Source: Deltaproteobacteria bacterium (GTDB lineage: Bacteria > Myxococcota_A > Polyangia > GCA-2747355 > JADLHG01). From it: a DNA stretch of 64,000 nt. The notes beneath the pieces were generated by a model. It saw only the letters and a list, made by a program, of their open reading frames with translations. It made no database searches and was not told the origin of the DNA. Below, piece after piece: positions 27,781-44,807 of the stretch (its first letter is position 1; each line of letters opens with the position of its first letter). The stretch lies in contig JADLHG010000019.1 in assembly GCA_020848905.1 (NCBI GenBank), positions 55,494 to 119,493 of the forward strand. The letters are read 5' to 3'. Position numbers and translations under genes: made by a program.

Positions 27781-29109
27781 TCAACGTCCCTTCAGGCCAT
27801 GCCGCCGCATCAGACGGTGAAAGGTCTGCCGCGGCAACCCTGCCGTCGCCGCCGCGTGGCTGACCACGCCGCCCGCGCGGCTGAGCTGCTGCGCCAGGTA
27901 CTGCTGCTCGAACAGGTCCTGCCAGCGCGTGCGCGCCTCGTGAAAGGCGAGGTCCCCGAGCGAGCCGATCGCCGCCGGGGCGGGGGGGCGTGCGCTCTGC
28001 CGGAGCTCCTCGGCCGCCAGCTCGGGCATCACCGCCAGCCGCTCCACCACGTTGCGCAGCTCTCGCGCGTTGCCCGGCCAAGGGTACGAGACGAGCAGCG
28101 CGGCCACCTCGTCGGTGACGATCTGCCGCGGGTCGGGGCCGAAGCGCTCGGCGAAGTGATAGGCCAGGAGCACGATGTCGTCCGGCCGCTCGCGCAGCGG
28201 CGGCAGCTCGAGCCGCACCACCGAGAGCCGGTAGAAGAGGTCCTGCCGGAAGCGCCCCGCCTCCACCTCGCCGGCGAGCTTGCGATTCGTGGCCGCCACG
28301 ACCCGCACGTCCACGGGCCGGTGCCGCGCCGCGCCGACACGCTTGACCTCCTGCCGCTCGAGAAACCGCAGCAGCCGCGGTTGCAGCTCGAGCGGGAGCT
28401 CGCCGATCTCGTCGAGAAAGAGCGTCCCGCCGTCGGCCTCCTCGAAGGCCCCGGCGCGCGCCTCGTTCGCCCCGGTGAAGGCGCCCTTCTCGTGCCCGAA
28501 GAGCTCGCTCTCGATGAGCGACGCCGGGATGGCCCCCGAGTCCACGACCACGAGCGGACCCTCCGCGCGCGGCGAGAGCGCGTGGATCGCCCGCGCCGCG
28601 ACCTCCTTGCCGGTCCCCGACTCTCCCTCGAGCAGCACCGTGCTCCCCGTCGGCGCGACGCGCTCGAGTACAGCGAACACCTGGCGCATGGCCAGGCTCT
28701 GCCCGAGGAGGTCGCCGAGCTGGCCGCGCGAGCTGAGCGGGATCTCCACTGTCTCTGCAGTGGGAACGAGCTGCAGCACCGTCTCGCCGAGGCGCAGCGA
28801 GGCGGGGCCCACGGCGAGCGCCTCCCGAAGCCAGACGCCCCCGACGAGCGTGCCGTTCGTGCTCTCCAGATCCTTGAGGAGGTAGCCGCGTTCGGTGGCG
28901 CGCACCTCGAGGTGCTCGCGCGAGACCGCCGCGTCGGCCAGCACGAGGTCGCAACCTTCGCCCGACCCCACCACCACGCGGGGTCGATCCATGAGCAGCT
29001 CGCGTCCTCGATCCGGCCCCTCGGTCACCCGCAGCCGCGCCTGCCGGAGCAGGAGGAGCTGAGTACCGTTGGGCCGCTGGACGAGCCTCGTGGCGGCCGT
29101 GTCTTCCAT
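27781..29109 (-). CDS. FHA-domain sigma-54-dependent transcriptional activator
   Basis: 442 residues. FHA domain about 35-110 with [22 protein letters not shown] and STNGTLV; then a sigma-54 AAA+ domain with Walker A 162-169 (GESGTGKE), the sigma-54 loop GAFTGA 209-214, Walker B GGTLFLDE 227-234, and a C-terminal Fis-type helix-turn-helix ([17 protein letters not shown]). No receiver domain, so activity is probably set by phosphothreonine binding to the FHA domain. The Ser/Thr kinase gene upstream ends 9 bp before its start, which makes that kinase the likely partner. Targets unknown. Confidence 0.93.
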   Translation of the reverse strand: MEDTAATRLVQRPNGTQLLLLRQARLRVTEGPDRGRELLMDRPRVVVGSGEGCDLVLADAAVSREHLEVRATERGYLLKDLESTNGTLVGGVWLREALAVGPASLRLGETVLQLVPTAETVEIPLSSRGQLGDLLGQSLAMRQVFAVLERVAPTGSTVLLEGESGTGKEVAARAIHALSPRAEGPLVVVDSGAIPASLIESELFGHEKGAFTGANEARAGAFEEADGGTLFLDEIGELPLELQPRLLRFLERQEVKRVGAARHRPVDVRVVAATNRKLAGEVEAGRFRQDLFYRLSVVRLELPPLRERPDDIVLLAYHFAERFGPDPRQIVTDEVAALLVSYPWPGNARELRNVVERLAVMPELAAEELRQSARPPAPAAIGSLGDLAFHEARTRWQDLFEQQYLAQQLSRAGGVVSHAAATAGLPRQTFHRLMRRHGLKGR

Positions 29110-29118
29110 GCGCGTCTA

Positions 29119-31008
29119 CTATAGACGAGATAGCGCGCGCGAGATCAAGGCGCTGGCCTCGGCAAGCTGCCCCTCGAGGATCAGGCGCAAGATGCGCTGC
29201 GACTGCCGCTCCAGCTCTTGCCGCCGCTCGGTCGTGAGCCGTGCCCGCGCGATCGCGCCCTCGAGCCGGGCCAGCTTGCGCTCCGCGAAGGCCCGGTCCA
29301 GCCGGAAGGCCGCGAGCACCGCCTGCGCCTCCGCCCGCGCCCCCTGCGCGCGCCCGAGCTCCCGCGCGGAGAGCGCCCGCCGCGCCTCGGCCAGACGACG
29401 GTCGAAGCGCGCGTCGTCGCCGGGAAAGAGTCCACGCGCCCGAGCGCCGGCCTGGAGCGCCTCGAGCTGCTGTCGCTCAGCAGCGAGGGCTACGGGATCG
29501 GCCGCGGGGGGACCGGGCTTGGGCTCGCGAGCCGGGTCGCGCTCGACGGGGGAAGGCACGGGCGTGACGCGCACCGGCGCGGGCTCGCCCCCCCGCTGCT
29601 TCGAAGCCCGACGTCGGCGCGAGGCGCTGCGCGGCTGCACGACCGTGGGGAGGCGTTCGGGCACGACCGGCGGCTCCGCGTCCGCTCGCTGCGACCGCGC
29701 GTCCACTGGCGATGACGGTGCATCGGCTCGCGACGATCGTGCGTCCGCTCGCGACGACCGTGCGTCCGGCACCGAGGCGTCCCGGCTAGGGCTCTCGCCG
29801 CTCGACGCCGCCCCCCGCCAGAACCAGACGCCTACGCCCCCCGCGAGCAGCACCAGCGCGGCGAAGATGCCCAGCACCGCCCAGCGCCTGGGACGGGCCC
29901 CGGAGAAGGAGATCGCCGGCAGCGACGGGTCCGTCGAATCCGGGACCTCGGCGGCCACTCTCGCCTCCGCCACCTGCGCCTCCGTCGCGTGCACCTCCTT
30001 CGCCGGCCTCGCGGCCCCTGAGGCCGACCCGAGGGGCCGCGTGCCCTGCGCCCGCGCGCGCTCCACCGGTTCGCGGATCCAGGTCTTCTGATCGGTGATG
30101 GTCCGCTCGAGCGCCCCCGCCCCCCCTTCCAGCGTCGCGGCCCACGCCGAGAGCTCGGCCGCCCCGAAGGGCGTGGCCCCGAGCTGCGCGAGGAGCTCGT
30201 TCGCAAAGGTCCCCGCGTCCGGGTAGCGCAAGGTCGGGTGCGGCTGGAGCGCCCGGCGCACGATCCCTTCGAGCGGCGTGGCCTCCGGCCGCAATCGCGC
30301 GAGCTCGACCAGCGGGGGATGCATCGCGGCGTTGATGAGCTGCACCTCGCGCTCTCCCTCGAGGAGGCGTCGTCCGGCGAGCAGCTCGAAGAGGATGAGC
30401 CCGGCGGCGTACACGTCCGTGCGCGGAGTGACCGGATCCCCCGTCACCTGCTCGGGGGCGAGGTAGGCCAGCTTCCCCTTGATCTGCCCCTGCGCCGTGC
30501 GCGCGAGCCGCTCGGCCGCCTTGGCGATGCCGAAGTCCCCGAGCTTCACCTCGCCGGTCCGCGTGATGAACACGTTGTGCGGCGTGACGTCGCGGTGCAC
30601 GATGGGCCCCGGCTGCTTGTGCACGTAATCGAGCCCCCGCAGGAGCTCCTGCACCACGTAGAGCGCGGCGGGGATGGGCCAGAGGACCTTCCTTTCCCCC
30701 GCCCGCTGGAGCAGCTCGCGCAGGTCCCAGCCCTGCACGTGCTCCATCGCGATGTAGAGCGTGCCGTCCACCTGCCCGAACTCGTAGACCGCCACGACGT
30801 TCGGGTGCGAGAGGCGCGCCGCGATGCGGGCCTCGTCGATGAACATCTCGACGAGCTGGCGATCCTTCTGCAGGTCGGGGAGCAGGAGCTTCACCGCGAC
30901 CTGCTTCGTGGCTCCCCCTTCCGCGCGCCAGGTGGCCTCGTAGACCTCCGCCGTGCCGCCCACACCGATCCGGCGGTGAAGCTCGAAGGGACCCAGGCTA
31001 CGCAGCAT
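29119..31008 (-). CDS. Hanks-type Ser/Thr protein kinase, membrane-anchored
   Basis: 629 residues from ATG 31008. Kinase domain at the N-terminus: G-loop GVGGTAEVY, K40 (VAVK), E59, HRD at 138-140, DFG at 158-160, APE at 184-186. One transmembrane helix about 373-395 (VLGIFAALVLLAGGVGVWFW). Before it lies a Thr/Ala-rich linker and after it a stretch of Asp/Arg-Ser repeats (SRADA/SRADA copies), then an Arg/Ala-rich C-terminal coiled coil. A sensor module is not recognised outside. Placed between a small lipoprotein gene and the FHA-sigma-54 gene. Confidence 0.92.
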   Translation of the reverse strand: MLRSLGPFELHRRIGVGGTAEVYEATWRAEGGATKQVAVKLLLPDLQKDRQLVEMFIDEARIAARLSHPNVVAVYEFGQVDGTLYIAMEHVQGWDLRELLQRAGERKVLWPIPAALYVVQELLRGLDYVHKQPGPIVHRDVTPHNVFITRTGEVKLGDFGIAKAAERLARTAQGQIKGKLAYLAPEQVTGDPVTPRTDVYAAGLILFELLAGRRLLEGEREVQLINAAMHPPLVELARLRPEATPLEGIVRRALQPHPTLRYPDAGTFANELLAQLGATPFGAAELSAWAATLEGGAGALERTITDQKTWIREPVERARAQGTRPLGSASGAARPAKEVHATEAQVAEARVAAEVPDSTDPSLPAISFSGARPRRWAVLGIFAALVLLAGGVGVWFWRGAASSGESPSRDASVPDARSSRADARSSRADAPSSPVDARSQRADAEPPVVPERLPTVVQPRSASRRRRASKQRGGEPAPVRVTPVPSPVERDPAREPKPGPPAADPVALAAERQQLEALQAGARARGLFPGDDARFDRRLAEARRALSARELGRAQGARAEAQAVLAAFRLDRAFAERKLARLEGAIARARLTTERRQELERQSQRILRLILEGQLAEASALISRALSRL

Positions 31009-31028
31009 GAAGGAGGCGGTCCCGCGGC

Positions 31029-31616
31029 TCAGGGAAGCGGGACCGTGTCGTAGCGGTCGCGACTGCGGACGCTCAGCGGCACCACGACCGCCGCCGCCGT
31101 CGCCACGCCGGCGATCGTCCAGAGCCACCACTGCGCGTACCACGGACGGACCCGCCGCTCGTCGAAGAGCCGCTCGGCCAGGCGCTCCGCCGCCGGGGTG
31201 ACCCCCACCGCCCCCTCGAAGATCGTCTCCTCCAGCGAGCGCACCACCGCCCGGCTCGCCACCTGGACCCGCTTGAGCTGCACAAGCTGCGTCTTGCCGA
31301 GGCCTCCGAGCGCGCCGGCCACCACCTGCCCCGCGCGCACCCGCTCGCCCACCTCCGCCGCGCAGACGAGCCGCGCCTCGGAGCTCGCGTCCCGGCAGGA
31401 TGGAGCGCGGGCGAAGGCCTGGTCCACGCGCCGCGCCGGCACCACGCGGAACGGCACCGTTCGCACGAGCTGCTCGGTCACCACCTGCCGGACCGCTCGC
31501 AGCCGCTCCTCCCCGACCCCCACCCCGTCGAAGGGGAGCACCGCCACACGATCAGCCGGGGTGCGCACGTGGCCGCAGCCGGAAACGAAGACGCCAAGGA
31601 GCAGGACCACGCGCAT
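31029..31616 (-). CDS. Small TolB/CsgG-like lipoprotein with C-terminal membrane helix
   Basis: 195 residues. Lipobox VFVSGC. Residues about 23-60 (VAVLPFDGVGVGEERL, then FRVVPARRVDQAF) resemble the N-terminal fold of the CsgG/TolB-like group also seen in the gene at 583. Two cysteines (SCRDAS, VCAAE) occur mid-protein; a C-terminal helix (WLWTIAGVATAAAVVVPLSV) anchors it. First gene of the kinase operon (20 bp before the kinase start); could be a sensory partner of the kinase. Confidence 0.6.
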   Translation of the reverse strand: MRVVLLLGVFVSGCGHVRTPADRVAVLPFDGVGVGEERLRAVRQVVTEQLVRTVPFRVVPARRVDQAFARAPSCRDASSEARLVCAAEVGERVRAGQVVAGALGGLGKTQLVQLKRVQVASRAVVRSLEETIFEGAVGVTPAAERLAERLFDERRVRPWYAQWWLWTIAGVATAAAVVVPLSVRSRDRYDTVPLP

Positions 31617-31630
31617 GGAAGGGGATCATA

Positions 31631-31681
31631 GCGGCAACCGACGGGATGCGGCAACCGACGGGACGCGGCAACCGACGGGAT
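31631..31681. repeat. Three tandem copies of a 17-bp repeat
   Basis: GCGGCAACCGACGGGA followed by T, C, T in consecutive copies (31631-31647, 31648-31664, 31665-31681). It directly follows the lipoprotein gene's start region and precedes the REP-like block upstream of transposase copy 1. Confidence 0.8.
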
Positions 31682-31695
31682 GCGGTGGGGTGGGG

Positions 31696-31760
31696 GGGCG
31701 TGCGGGCGGTGGTGGGCGCACGCGGAGGGCGGTGGTGGATCGATGCGGCGGGGAGGTGGT
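31696..31760 (+). repeat. REP-like G-rich repeat upstream of transposase copy 1
   Basis: A 24-base core 31702-31725 (GCGGGCGG-[TC]-GGTGGGCGCA-CGCGG type) recurs twice upstream of transposase copy 2 with one or two changes. Around it, GCGTGCG-N12-CGCACGC forms a 7-bp inverted repeat, a hairpin of the size REP elements show. The following GCGGCGGGGAGG is also shared. Confidence 0.55.
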
Positions 31761-31845
31761 GTTTGTGTCGTTGTGCTTGGGTTTTGTGTTGTGCAAGGAC
31801 ATCGCTTGACGTCAGACCCGCGCTTTGCTAGTATTAGCCTTATTC

Positions 31846-32592
31846 ATGTTGGCACGCAAACGCAAATCCTCCTCGGGCGATGACCGGTCTTCGGGCGCAC
31901 GTGCAGCGGCGGGTTCTGCGAAGCAGCTCCCGTTACCACTGCGGGAGGCGACGGGGTGGGGCGGCAAGCGCACGGGCGCAGGGCGGAAGAAACAGCCGGG
32001 CAGCGGCCTCCCCCATCGGACGCGGCCGCTCCTCGCGAGCCGGTTTCCGGTGCACGTGACGATGAAGGTGGTGGAGGGGCTACCGAACCTGCGCAGCAAG
32101 AAGCAGCTGCGGGCGATCGAGAGGGCCTTCGTGGGGTCCGCGGGGCGGTTCGGGATGAACCTCGCGCACTACTCGATCCAGAAGAACCACCTGCACCTCG
32201 TGACGGAGGCCAAGGACCGTGGCGTGCTGATGAAGGGGCTGCGGGCGCTGGCGATCCGCCTCGCGCACGCGCTGAACCGCACGGTGGGCCGCAAGGGGCG
32301 CGTCTTTCGGGACCGCTACCATCAGCACATCCTGAAGACGCCGAGCGAGGTGAAGGCGGCCCTCTCGTACGTGCTTCAAAATCAACGCAAGCACGCACGG
32401 GCGCGAGGCAAGTGGGTGCCGCGGCGCGACCTCGACGCGTGCAGCTCGGCCCGTTACTTCGACGGCTGGAAGGACCTCACGCCGGTTCCCCCCGACGGAG
32501 ACCCGCCGGTGCTCGAACCGCGAACCTGGCTCTTGAAGACGGGCTGGAGGCTGCGGGGACTTATATCAACGAGTGCGGTGCCGGGGTCGTAG
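31846..32592 (+). CDS. REP-associated tyrosine transposase (RAYT), copy 1
   Basis: 248 residues from ATG 31846. Y1-type HUH transposase of the IS200/RAYT class: the HUH motif is H115-L116-H117 in NHLHLV, and the nucleophile is probably Y175 in LSYVLQN; RVFRDRYHQHIL also matches the family. The basic N-terminus (LARKRKSS, GKRTGAGRKKQPG) is typical. Copy 2 at 46237 has the same length and nearly the same sequence. Both starts follow a conserved TGCTAGTATTAGCCTTA block. The 3' end overlaps the convergent kinase gene by 27 bp. No second IS gene is present, as expected for RAYTs. Confidence 0.9.
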   Translation: MLARKRKSSSGDDRSSGARAAAGSAKQLPLPLREATGWGGKRTGAGRKKQPGSGLPHRTRPLLASRFPVHVTMKVVEGLPNLRSKKQLRAIERAFVGSAGRFGMNLAHYSIQKNHLHLVTEAKDRGVLMKGLRALAIRLAHALNRTVGRKGRVFRDRYHQHILKTPSEVKAALSYVLQNQRKHARARGKWVPRRDLDACSSARYFDGWKDLTPVPPDGDPPVLEPRTWLLKTGWRLRGLISTSAVPGS

Positions 32593-34272
32593 GACGAGAG
32601 CCGGCTCCTCGCTCGTTCCCTTCACGGGTAGCCCGGCCTTCGCCAGCGCGCGCACGAGCGCCGCCGGGTCGAGGGGCTTGACCAGATACTCCACCGCCCC
32701 CTGTGCGAAGCCGCGCCGGGGCTCGTCGAGCTGGGAGATGGCCACGACCGGGATCGTCGCCGCCCAGGGCGAGCGCTTGAGCAGCGCGAGCACGGTCCAG
32801 CCGTCGATCCCCGGGAGCACCACGTCCAGCGTGATCGCCGCCGGCCGAAGGGCCTCCACCTGCCGCAGCGCCTCCTCGCCGCTCCCCGCGATCACCACCT
32901 CGAGGCCTTCCTGCCGCAGGTGCTCCGCGGTCAGCTCCGCCGCCACCTCGTCGTCCTCCACCACCAGCACCAGCCGCTCCCGCCCCGCGGCCCCTGTCCC
33001 CGGCGGCTCGCTCGCCGCGAGCTCACGGCTCATCAGCGGCAGCGTGACCGAAAAGGTGGAGCCCGTTCCCACGGCGCTCTCCACGCCCATCCAGCCCCCG
33101 TGAAGCTCCACGAAGCGCTTGCTGAGCGCGAGCCCGAGCCCCGTCCCCTCGGGCTTGACCCCTTCCCGCGGCTCGATCTGCTCGAACTCCTTGAAGAGCC
33201 GCGGCAGATCCTCCTCGGCGATGCCGATCCCCGTGTCCGTCACCTGGACCATCATCCGACCGTCGTCCACGCCCACGCGCAGCACAGCGCGGCCGCCCTT
33301 CGGCGTGAACTTGATCGCGTTCGAGACCAGGTTGTAGAGCACCTGCTTGATCCGCACCGGGTCGAGGTACGCCTCGGGCAGCTCCTCGGCCACCTCCGCG
33401 TCGAGCGTCACCCCCTGCTTGATCGCCAACGGCTGGCAGACCGCCCGCACCTCCTCCACGATCGCGCCCAGGCTGACCCACTCCTGGTGCAGCTCCATCC
33501 GGCCCACCTCCACCTTGGTCAGGTCCAGGATGTCGTTCACCAGCGAGAGGAGGTGCCGCCCGCTGTGCAGCACGTTCTTCACGTACTCGGTCTGCCGGGG
33601 GTTCAAGGGGCCGAAGAGCTCCTGCTCGAGCAGCTCCGAGAAGCCGATGATCGAGTTCAGCGGCGTGCGGAGCTCGTGCGACATCCCCGCCAGAAAGCGC
33701 GTCTTGAAGTCGCTCATCTGCTCGGCGCGCCGCCGCGCTTCGTCCAGCTCCACGTTCTTGCGGCTCACCTCCGCGAGCAGCGTGGCGCGCACCTCCGCCA
33801 GCTCCCGCGCCTGGCGCTCGCGCTCCTCGAGCGCGCGGCCCTGTCGCCTTAGCTGCGCCGTGCTCTGCGCCAGCTCGAGGAAGACCGACACCTTCGACCG
33901 CAGGATGTCGCCCTCCACCGGCTTGTAGATGAAGTCCACGGCCCCCGCGGCGTAGCCGAGGGTCAGGGCCGCGCGGTTCGGCGCCGTGGCCGTCACGAAC
34001 AGGATCGGCGTGTGCCGCGACCGCTCCCGCTGCCGGATCAGCGCCGCCGTCTCGTAGCCGTCCATTTCCGGCATCTGCACGTCGAGCAGGATCAGCGCGT
34101 AGTCCAGGTCCAGCACGCACCGCAGCGCCTCGCGCCCCGAGCCCGCCCGGGTCACGCGACAGCCGAGCGGCGCCAGCACGGCCTCGAGCGCAAGCAGCCC
34201 CGCGGGCTGGTCGTCCACGATCAGGACCGCCATGGCCTCCGGCCCCTCCTCCTCCGCCCCGCGCCCCCTCAT
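32566..34272 (-). CDS. Hybrid histidine kinase (REC-HisKA-HATPase-REC)
   Basis: 568 residues. ATG 34272 overlaps the CheB stop (ATGA), which fixes the start. Domains: receiver about 13-130 (LIVDDQPAG, LILLDVQMPEMDG, FIYKP), coiled coil, HisKA with [18 protein letters not shown] near 196, HATPase with NLVSNAIKF, DTGIGI and GTGLGLALSKRF, and a second receiver about 430-550 (LVVEDDEVAAEL, TLDVVLPGIDG). No membrane segments. The stop lies inside the adjacent transposase copy, so the last few residues (PRHRTR) may derive from that insertion. Last gene of the poly-HAMP operon. Confidence 0.92.
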   Translation of the reverse strand: MRGRGAEEEGPEAMAVLIVDDQPAGLLALEAVLAPLGCRVTRAGSGREALRCVLDLDYALILLDVQMPEMDGYETAALIRQRERSRHTPILFVTATAPNRAALTLGYAAGAVDFIYKPVEGDILRSKVSVFLELAQSTAQLRRQGRALEERERQARELAEVRATLLAEVSRKNVELDEARRRAEQMSDFKTRFLAGMSHELRTPLNSIIGFSELLEQELFGPLNPRQTEYVKNVLHSGRHLLSLVNDILDLTKVEVGRMELHQEWVSLGAIVEEVRAVCQPLAIKQGVTLDAEVAEELPEAYLDPVRIKQVLYNLVSNAIKFTPKGGRAVLRVGVDDGRMMVQVTDTGIGIAEEDLPRLFKEFEQIEPREGVKPEGTGLGLALSKRFVELHGGWMGVESAVGTGSTFSVTLPLMSRELAASEPPGTGAAGRERLVLVVEDDEVAAELTAEHLRQEGLEVVIAGSGEEALRQVEALRPAAITLDVVLPGIDGWTVLALLKRSPWAATIPVVAISQLDEPRRGFAQGAVEYLVKPLDPAALVRALAKAGLPVKGTSEEPALVLRPRHRTR

Positions 34273-34841
34273 CGTTCCTCCTCCGCCGCCAGACGGCGCA
34301 GATAGCCCGCGATCTCGCCCAGCCGCAGCACGATCGGCTCCCCGACCGCCATCCCCGCCGCCCACGGCATCTCCGGCCGCTCCGCCTCCGCCGCGTCCTG
34401 CACCACCACCTTGCCCCCCGCCGCCGCGATGCGCGCCGCTCCCGCCGCCCCGTCGGAGTTCGAACCCGTCAGCACTACCCCCACCACCCCCTTGCCGTAG
34501 GCCTCGGCCGCGCTCTCGAAGAGCGGGTCCACCGCCGGGCGCGAATAGTGCACCGGCTCCTCCGTCGAGAGGGACAGGTGCCCGAGCTCCACGAGCAGGT
34601 GGTAGTCCGCCGGCGCGAGGTACACCGCCCCCGGGCGAAGCTCCTGCTTGTCCTCGGCCTCGCAGACCGGCAGCGTGCAGGCCTCCTGCAGCGCGCGACG
34701 AAGCTCGTCCCCCCCCTCCGCCAGCCGATGCTGTACCACCACCACCGGCACGCCGAACCCGGCCGGGAGCGCCCCGAGCACCTTCCGCAGCGCGGAGACG
34801 CCCCCGAGCGACGCCCCCACCACCACCAGCGCCGAACGCAT
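34269..34841 (-). CDS. cheB: CheB-type protein-glutamate methylesterase without receiver domain
   Basis: 190 residues. ATG 34841 shares its A with the CheR stop (TGATG). The catalytic triad of CheB is visible: Ser in VVGASLGGVSAL, His in VVVQHR, Asp in LTGSNSDGA. It lacks the N-terminal receiver of normal CheB, like the CheB domains in CheBR/sensor fusions. It would remove methyl groups or deamidate chemoreceptor-like proteins; no methyl-accepting receptor gene is nearby. Function could be redirected to the poly-HAMP protein (inference). Confidence 0.87.
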   Translation of the reverse strand: MRSALVVVGASLGGVSALRKVLGALPAGFGVPVVVVQHRLAEGGDELRRALQEACTLPVCEAEDKQELRPGAVYLAPADYHLLVELGHLSLSTEEPVHYSRPAVDPLFESAAEAYGKGVVGVVLTGSNSDGAAGAARIAAAGGKVVVQDAAEAERPEMPWAAGMAVGEPIVLRLGEIAGYLRRLAAEEER

Positions 34842-35680
34842 CAGCCCACCTTCCGGTAGAGCTTCTCCTCCGGCCGCACCGCCTCGTAGCACGCCTCTCG
34901 GGGACTGAAGCGGATCGACTCCTTCTCTCCCAGCACGAGGTAGCCGAACCGCTCGAGGCTCTCGTAGATCAGCCGGTGCACGCGCTCCTGCAGCGACGGG
35001 TTGAAGTAGATCATCACGTTCCGGCAGAGCACGAGCTGAAACTGGTTGAACGCTCCGTCGGTGACCAGGTTGTGCTGCGCGAAGACCACCTGTCGCCCGA
35101 GCTCCGGCCGCAGGAGCGCTCGCTCGTGATCCGTCCGGTAGTAGTCGGAGAAGGCCCGCGTCCCCCCCGCCGCCTGGTAGTTTTCGGTATAGGTCTTCAT
35201 CTCCGAGAGCGGAAAGACCCCGTGCTTCGCGCGCGCGAGCACCGTCTCGCTCAGGTCGGTGGCGTAGATGCGGCAGCGCTCGTAGAGCCCCTCCTCCTCG
35301 AGCAGGATGGCGATCGAGTAGACCTCTTCTCCCGTCGAGCAGCCGGCCAGCCAGATCCGCACGAAGGGATAGGTCCGCAGCAGCGGCACCACCTCTCGCC
35401 GCAGCGCGAGGTAGAGGCTCGGGTGGCGAAACATCGACGTCACGTGCACCGTCAGCCCGAGGAGGAGCCGCTCCATGACCTGCGGGTCGTGGAGCACCTT
35501 GGCCTGCAGCTCCGAAATGCTCGAGACGCCCTCCGGGGCCAGGCGCGCCCGGATCCGCCGCCGCACCGAGGCCCCGGCGTACTCGCGAAAGTCGAGCCCG
35601 TAGCGCTCGTGCACCGCCTCGAGGAGCAGCCGCACCTCCAGGGCCTCCACCGCCGCCCGCTCGTCGCTCTGCCGGATCAT
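34841..35680 (-). CDS. cheR: CheR-type protein-glutamate methyltransferase
   Basis: 279 residues, full CheR length. N-terminal helical subdomain with YGLDFREYAGASVRRRI, then the SAM-binding domain: IWLAGCSTGEEVYSIAI (motif I), IYATDLSETVLARAK, VFAQHNLV and LVLCRNVMIYF (motif post I). Normally methylates glutamates on chemoreceptors with S-adenosylmethionine. Starts 18 bp after the poly-HAMP kinase gene in the same direction. Confidence 0.93.
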   Translation of the reverse strand: MIRQSDERAAVEALEVRLLLEAVHERYGLDFREYAGASVRRRIRARLAPEGVSSISELQAKVLHDPQVMERLLLGLTVHVTSMFRHPSLYLALRREVVPLLRTYPFVRIWLAGCSTGEEVYSIAILLEEEGLYERCRIYATDLSETVLARAKHGVFPLSEMKTYTENYQAAGGTRAFSDYYRTDHERALLRPELGRQVVFAQHNLVTDGAFNQFQLVLCRNVMIYFNPSLQERVHRLIYESLERFGYLVLGEKESIRFSPREACYEAVRPEEKLYRKVG

Positions 35681-35698
35681 CGGCCCCTCTCTCCCGAC

Positions 35699-43249
<7,551 letters not shown>

Positions 43250-43523
43250 GCGATCCCCTTTTCGCGCAGCCAGCCCCGCGCGTCCCCGATGTTCAAGCCC
43301 CGGCGCGGCTCTGCTGCCGCCCACGGAGCCCGTGCGCTTCGTTCTGGAAAGGAGACTGCCCCCGAGGTCAGAAAGAACCCGCCGTCCGTCACCATCCGCA
43401 CCGGCTGGGCTCCCACGCCCCCCGGCGCAAGAGACCTTCCCCACCACCATCTACCAGAGGCCCGATCTTCCTCCCCGACGGGAGGATGTCAAGGGAGGTG
43501 GCGCGGCACCGACGGGGGAGGGC
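43250..43523. other. Non-coding region upstream of the poly-HAMP operon
   Basis: 274 bp between the operon start and the end of the next minus-strand gene. Only the ribosome site AAGGGG next to 43249 is recognised; no clear promoter consensus or hairpin was found by eye. Confidence 0.4.
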
Positions 43524-44702
43524 TCAGGCGGCCGGGTGGAAGAACTCCCCGAGGCGCCAGATGAGATAGAGGAGCTGGAGGTTGCAGCCGCTGCAGTAGT
43601 ACTCGCGATCGGTCGGGAGGGCCCTGCGCCCGTCCATCCAGTGGTGCAGGACGCGGCCACCGTCGAGGAGGTGGGTGCGGAGGAAGGCGAGGATGTCGAG
43701 CACCTCCTGCCTGAAACCGGGCTCGCCTGTCACCTGATGAAAGATCGCCAGCGCGAGGAGGGTGTAGTTCTGCGCCGAGAGCGTGGTGTAGTCGTCCGTC
43801 TTGGCCCCCATCCACTCGGCGCTGTAGGGGGACCGGTAGCGCCCCTCGCCCTTCACCTTCAGGGGCTGGATCGCGCGGTGCAGATCCCGCGCCTGCTCGA
43901 GGAGGTCGCGTCGCCCGGTGAGCTGATGCGCCCGCAAGAGCCCGAGCATCTGCATCACGTTCGGATAGAGGAAGAGCCCCGCGCGCGTGGACGAGAAGCG
44001 ATAGTAGCCGCGCGCGGCGTCGTAGCCCTTCTTCCGGCAGCTCTCGAGGATCTCCAGCCCGTTCTTCGTGCGTCGCTCGCGTTCGGCGCCGCTCTCGGCC
44101 AGCGCCAGCTCGAGGTCCAAGAGCGCCAGCCCCCCGCAGACCGTCGTCGGCCCGTAGAGCTGCATGTGCAGGCTGTTCAATCCCTCGGGCTCGGGCCAGT
44201 AGTCGTACGTCTTGGCCAGCACCCGCAGGACCGCCAGGATCTTGTCGAGCTTCTCGGCGCGGGCCGCGTCGTGCTGCCGCTGCTGCGCCTCGATGAGCCC
44301 CATCGCGGCCATCATCACCTCGGAGAGCTGGTCGAGGAGCGAACCGATGTCCGCGAGGGCCCGCTTCAGCGTGCGCTCGTCGTGGGCGAGACTCTCCTCG
44401 GCCAGCGCGAGCTGCGCAGCGTTCTTCCCGGCCGCTCCGTAGCGCAAGAGGAGCCCGGGGCCGTACGCCGCGGCGTCTCCCTGATCGAAGGGCCAGTCCC
44501 CCTGCTGCGGCCGCTCCGACGTGCTCGTCAGGTGCGAGAGCACCGAGCGAAAGAGCTCCGCCTCGTAGGCCGGCTCCGGACCGTCCGCGAGCCCCGGCGA
44601 GACCGGATCCCCGTCGCAGGCCGCCAGGCCCGCCAGGCCGAGCAGGCCAAAGAGCGCCAGGGCGGATGCCGCCGAGGCTCGAGCCGTGTCCATCTGACCC
44701 AT
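43524..44702 (-). CDS. Exported lipoprotein with alpha/alpha-toroid-like helical repeats
   Basis: 392 residues from ATG 44702; ATG 44693 (389 residues) starts the same signal peptide, whose lipobox is LAGLAAC. The mature part is all-helical with aromatic-rich turns ([70 protein letters not shown]). It ends [22 protein letters not shown]. The layout resembles six-hairpin glycosidase-like toroids, but no catalytic pair is evident. Function unknown. Divergent from the outer membrane protein gene (105 bp between). Confidence 0.65.
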   Translation of the reverse strand: MGQMDTARASAASALALFGLLGLAGLAACDGDPVSPGLADGPEPAYEAELFRSVLSHLTSTSERPQQGDWPFDQGDAAAYGPGLLLRYGAAGKNAAQLALAEESLAHDERTLKRALADIGSLLDQLSEVMMAAMGLIEAQQRQHDAARAEKLDKILAVLRVLAKTYDYWPEPEGLNSLHMQLYGPTTVCGGLALLDLELALAESGAERERRTKNGLEILESCRKKGYDAARGYYRFSSTRAGLFLYPNVMQMLGLLRAHQLTGRRDLLEQARDLHRAIQPLKVKGEGRYRSPYSAEWMGAKTDDYTTLSAQNYTLLALAIFHQVTGEPGFRQEVLDILAFLRTHLLDGGRVLHHWMDGRRALPTDREYYCSGCNLQLLYLIWRLGEFFHPAA

Positions 44703-44807
44703 CGCTCCTGCTCCGCGCGTCGTCCTCGTCGAGAATCCCCTACCTTCAGGCTGACAAGCCGGCCGACCGGCGCTATACCTGCCCCGCCAACTGCCCGGGA
44801 GACTCCC

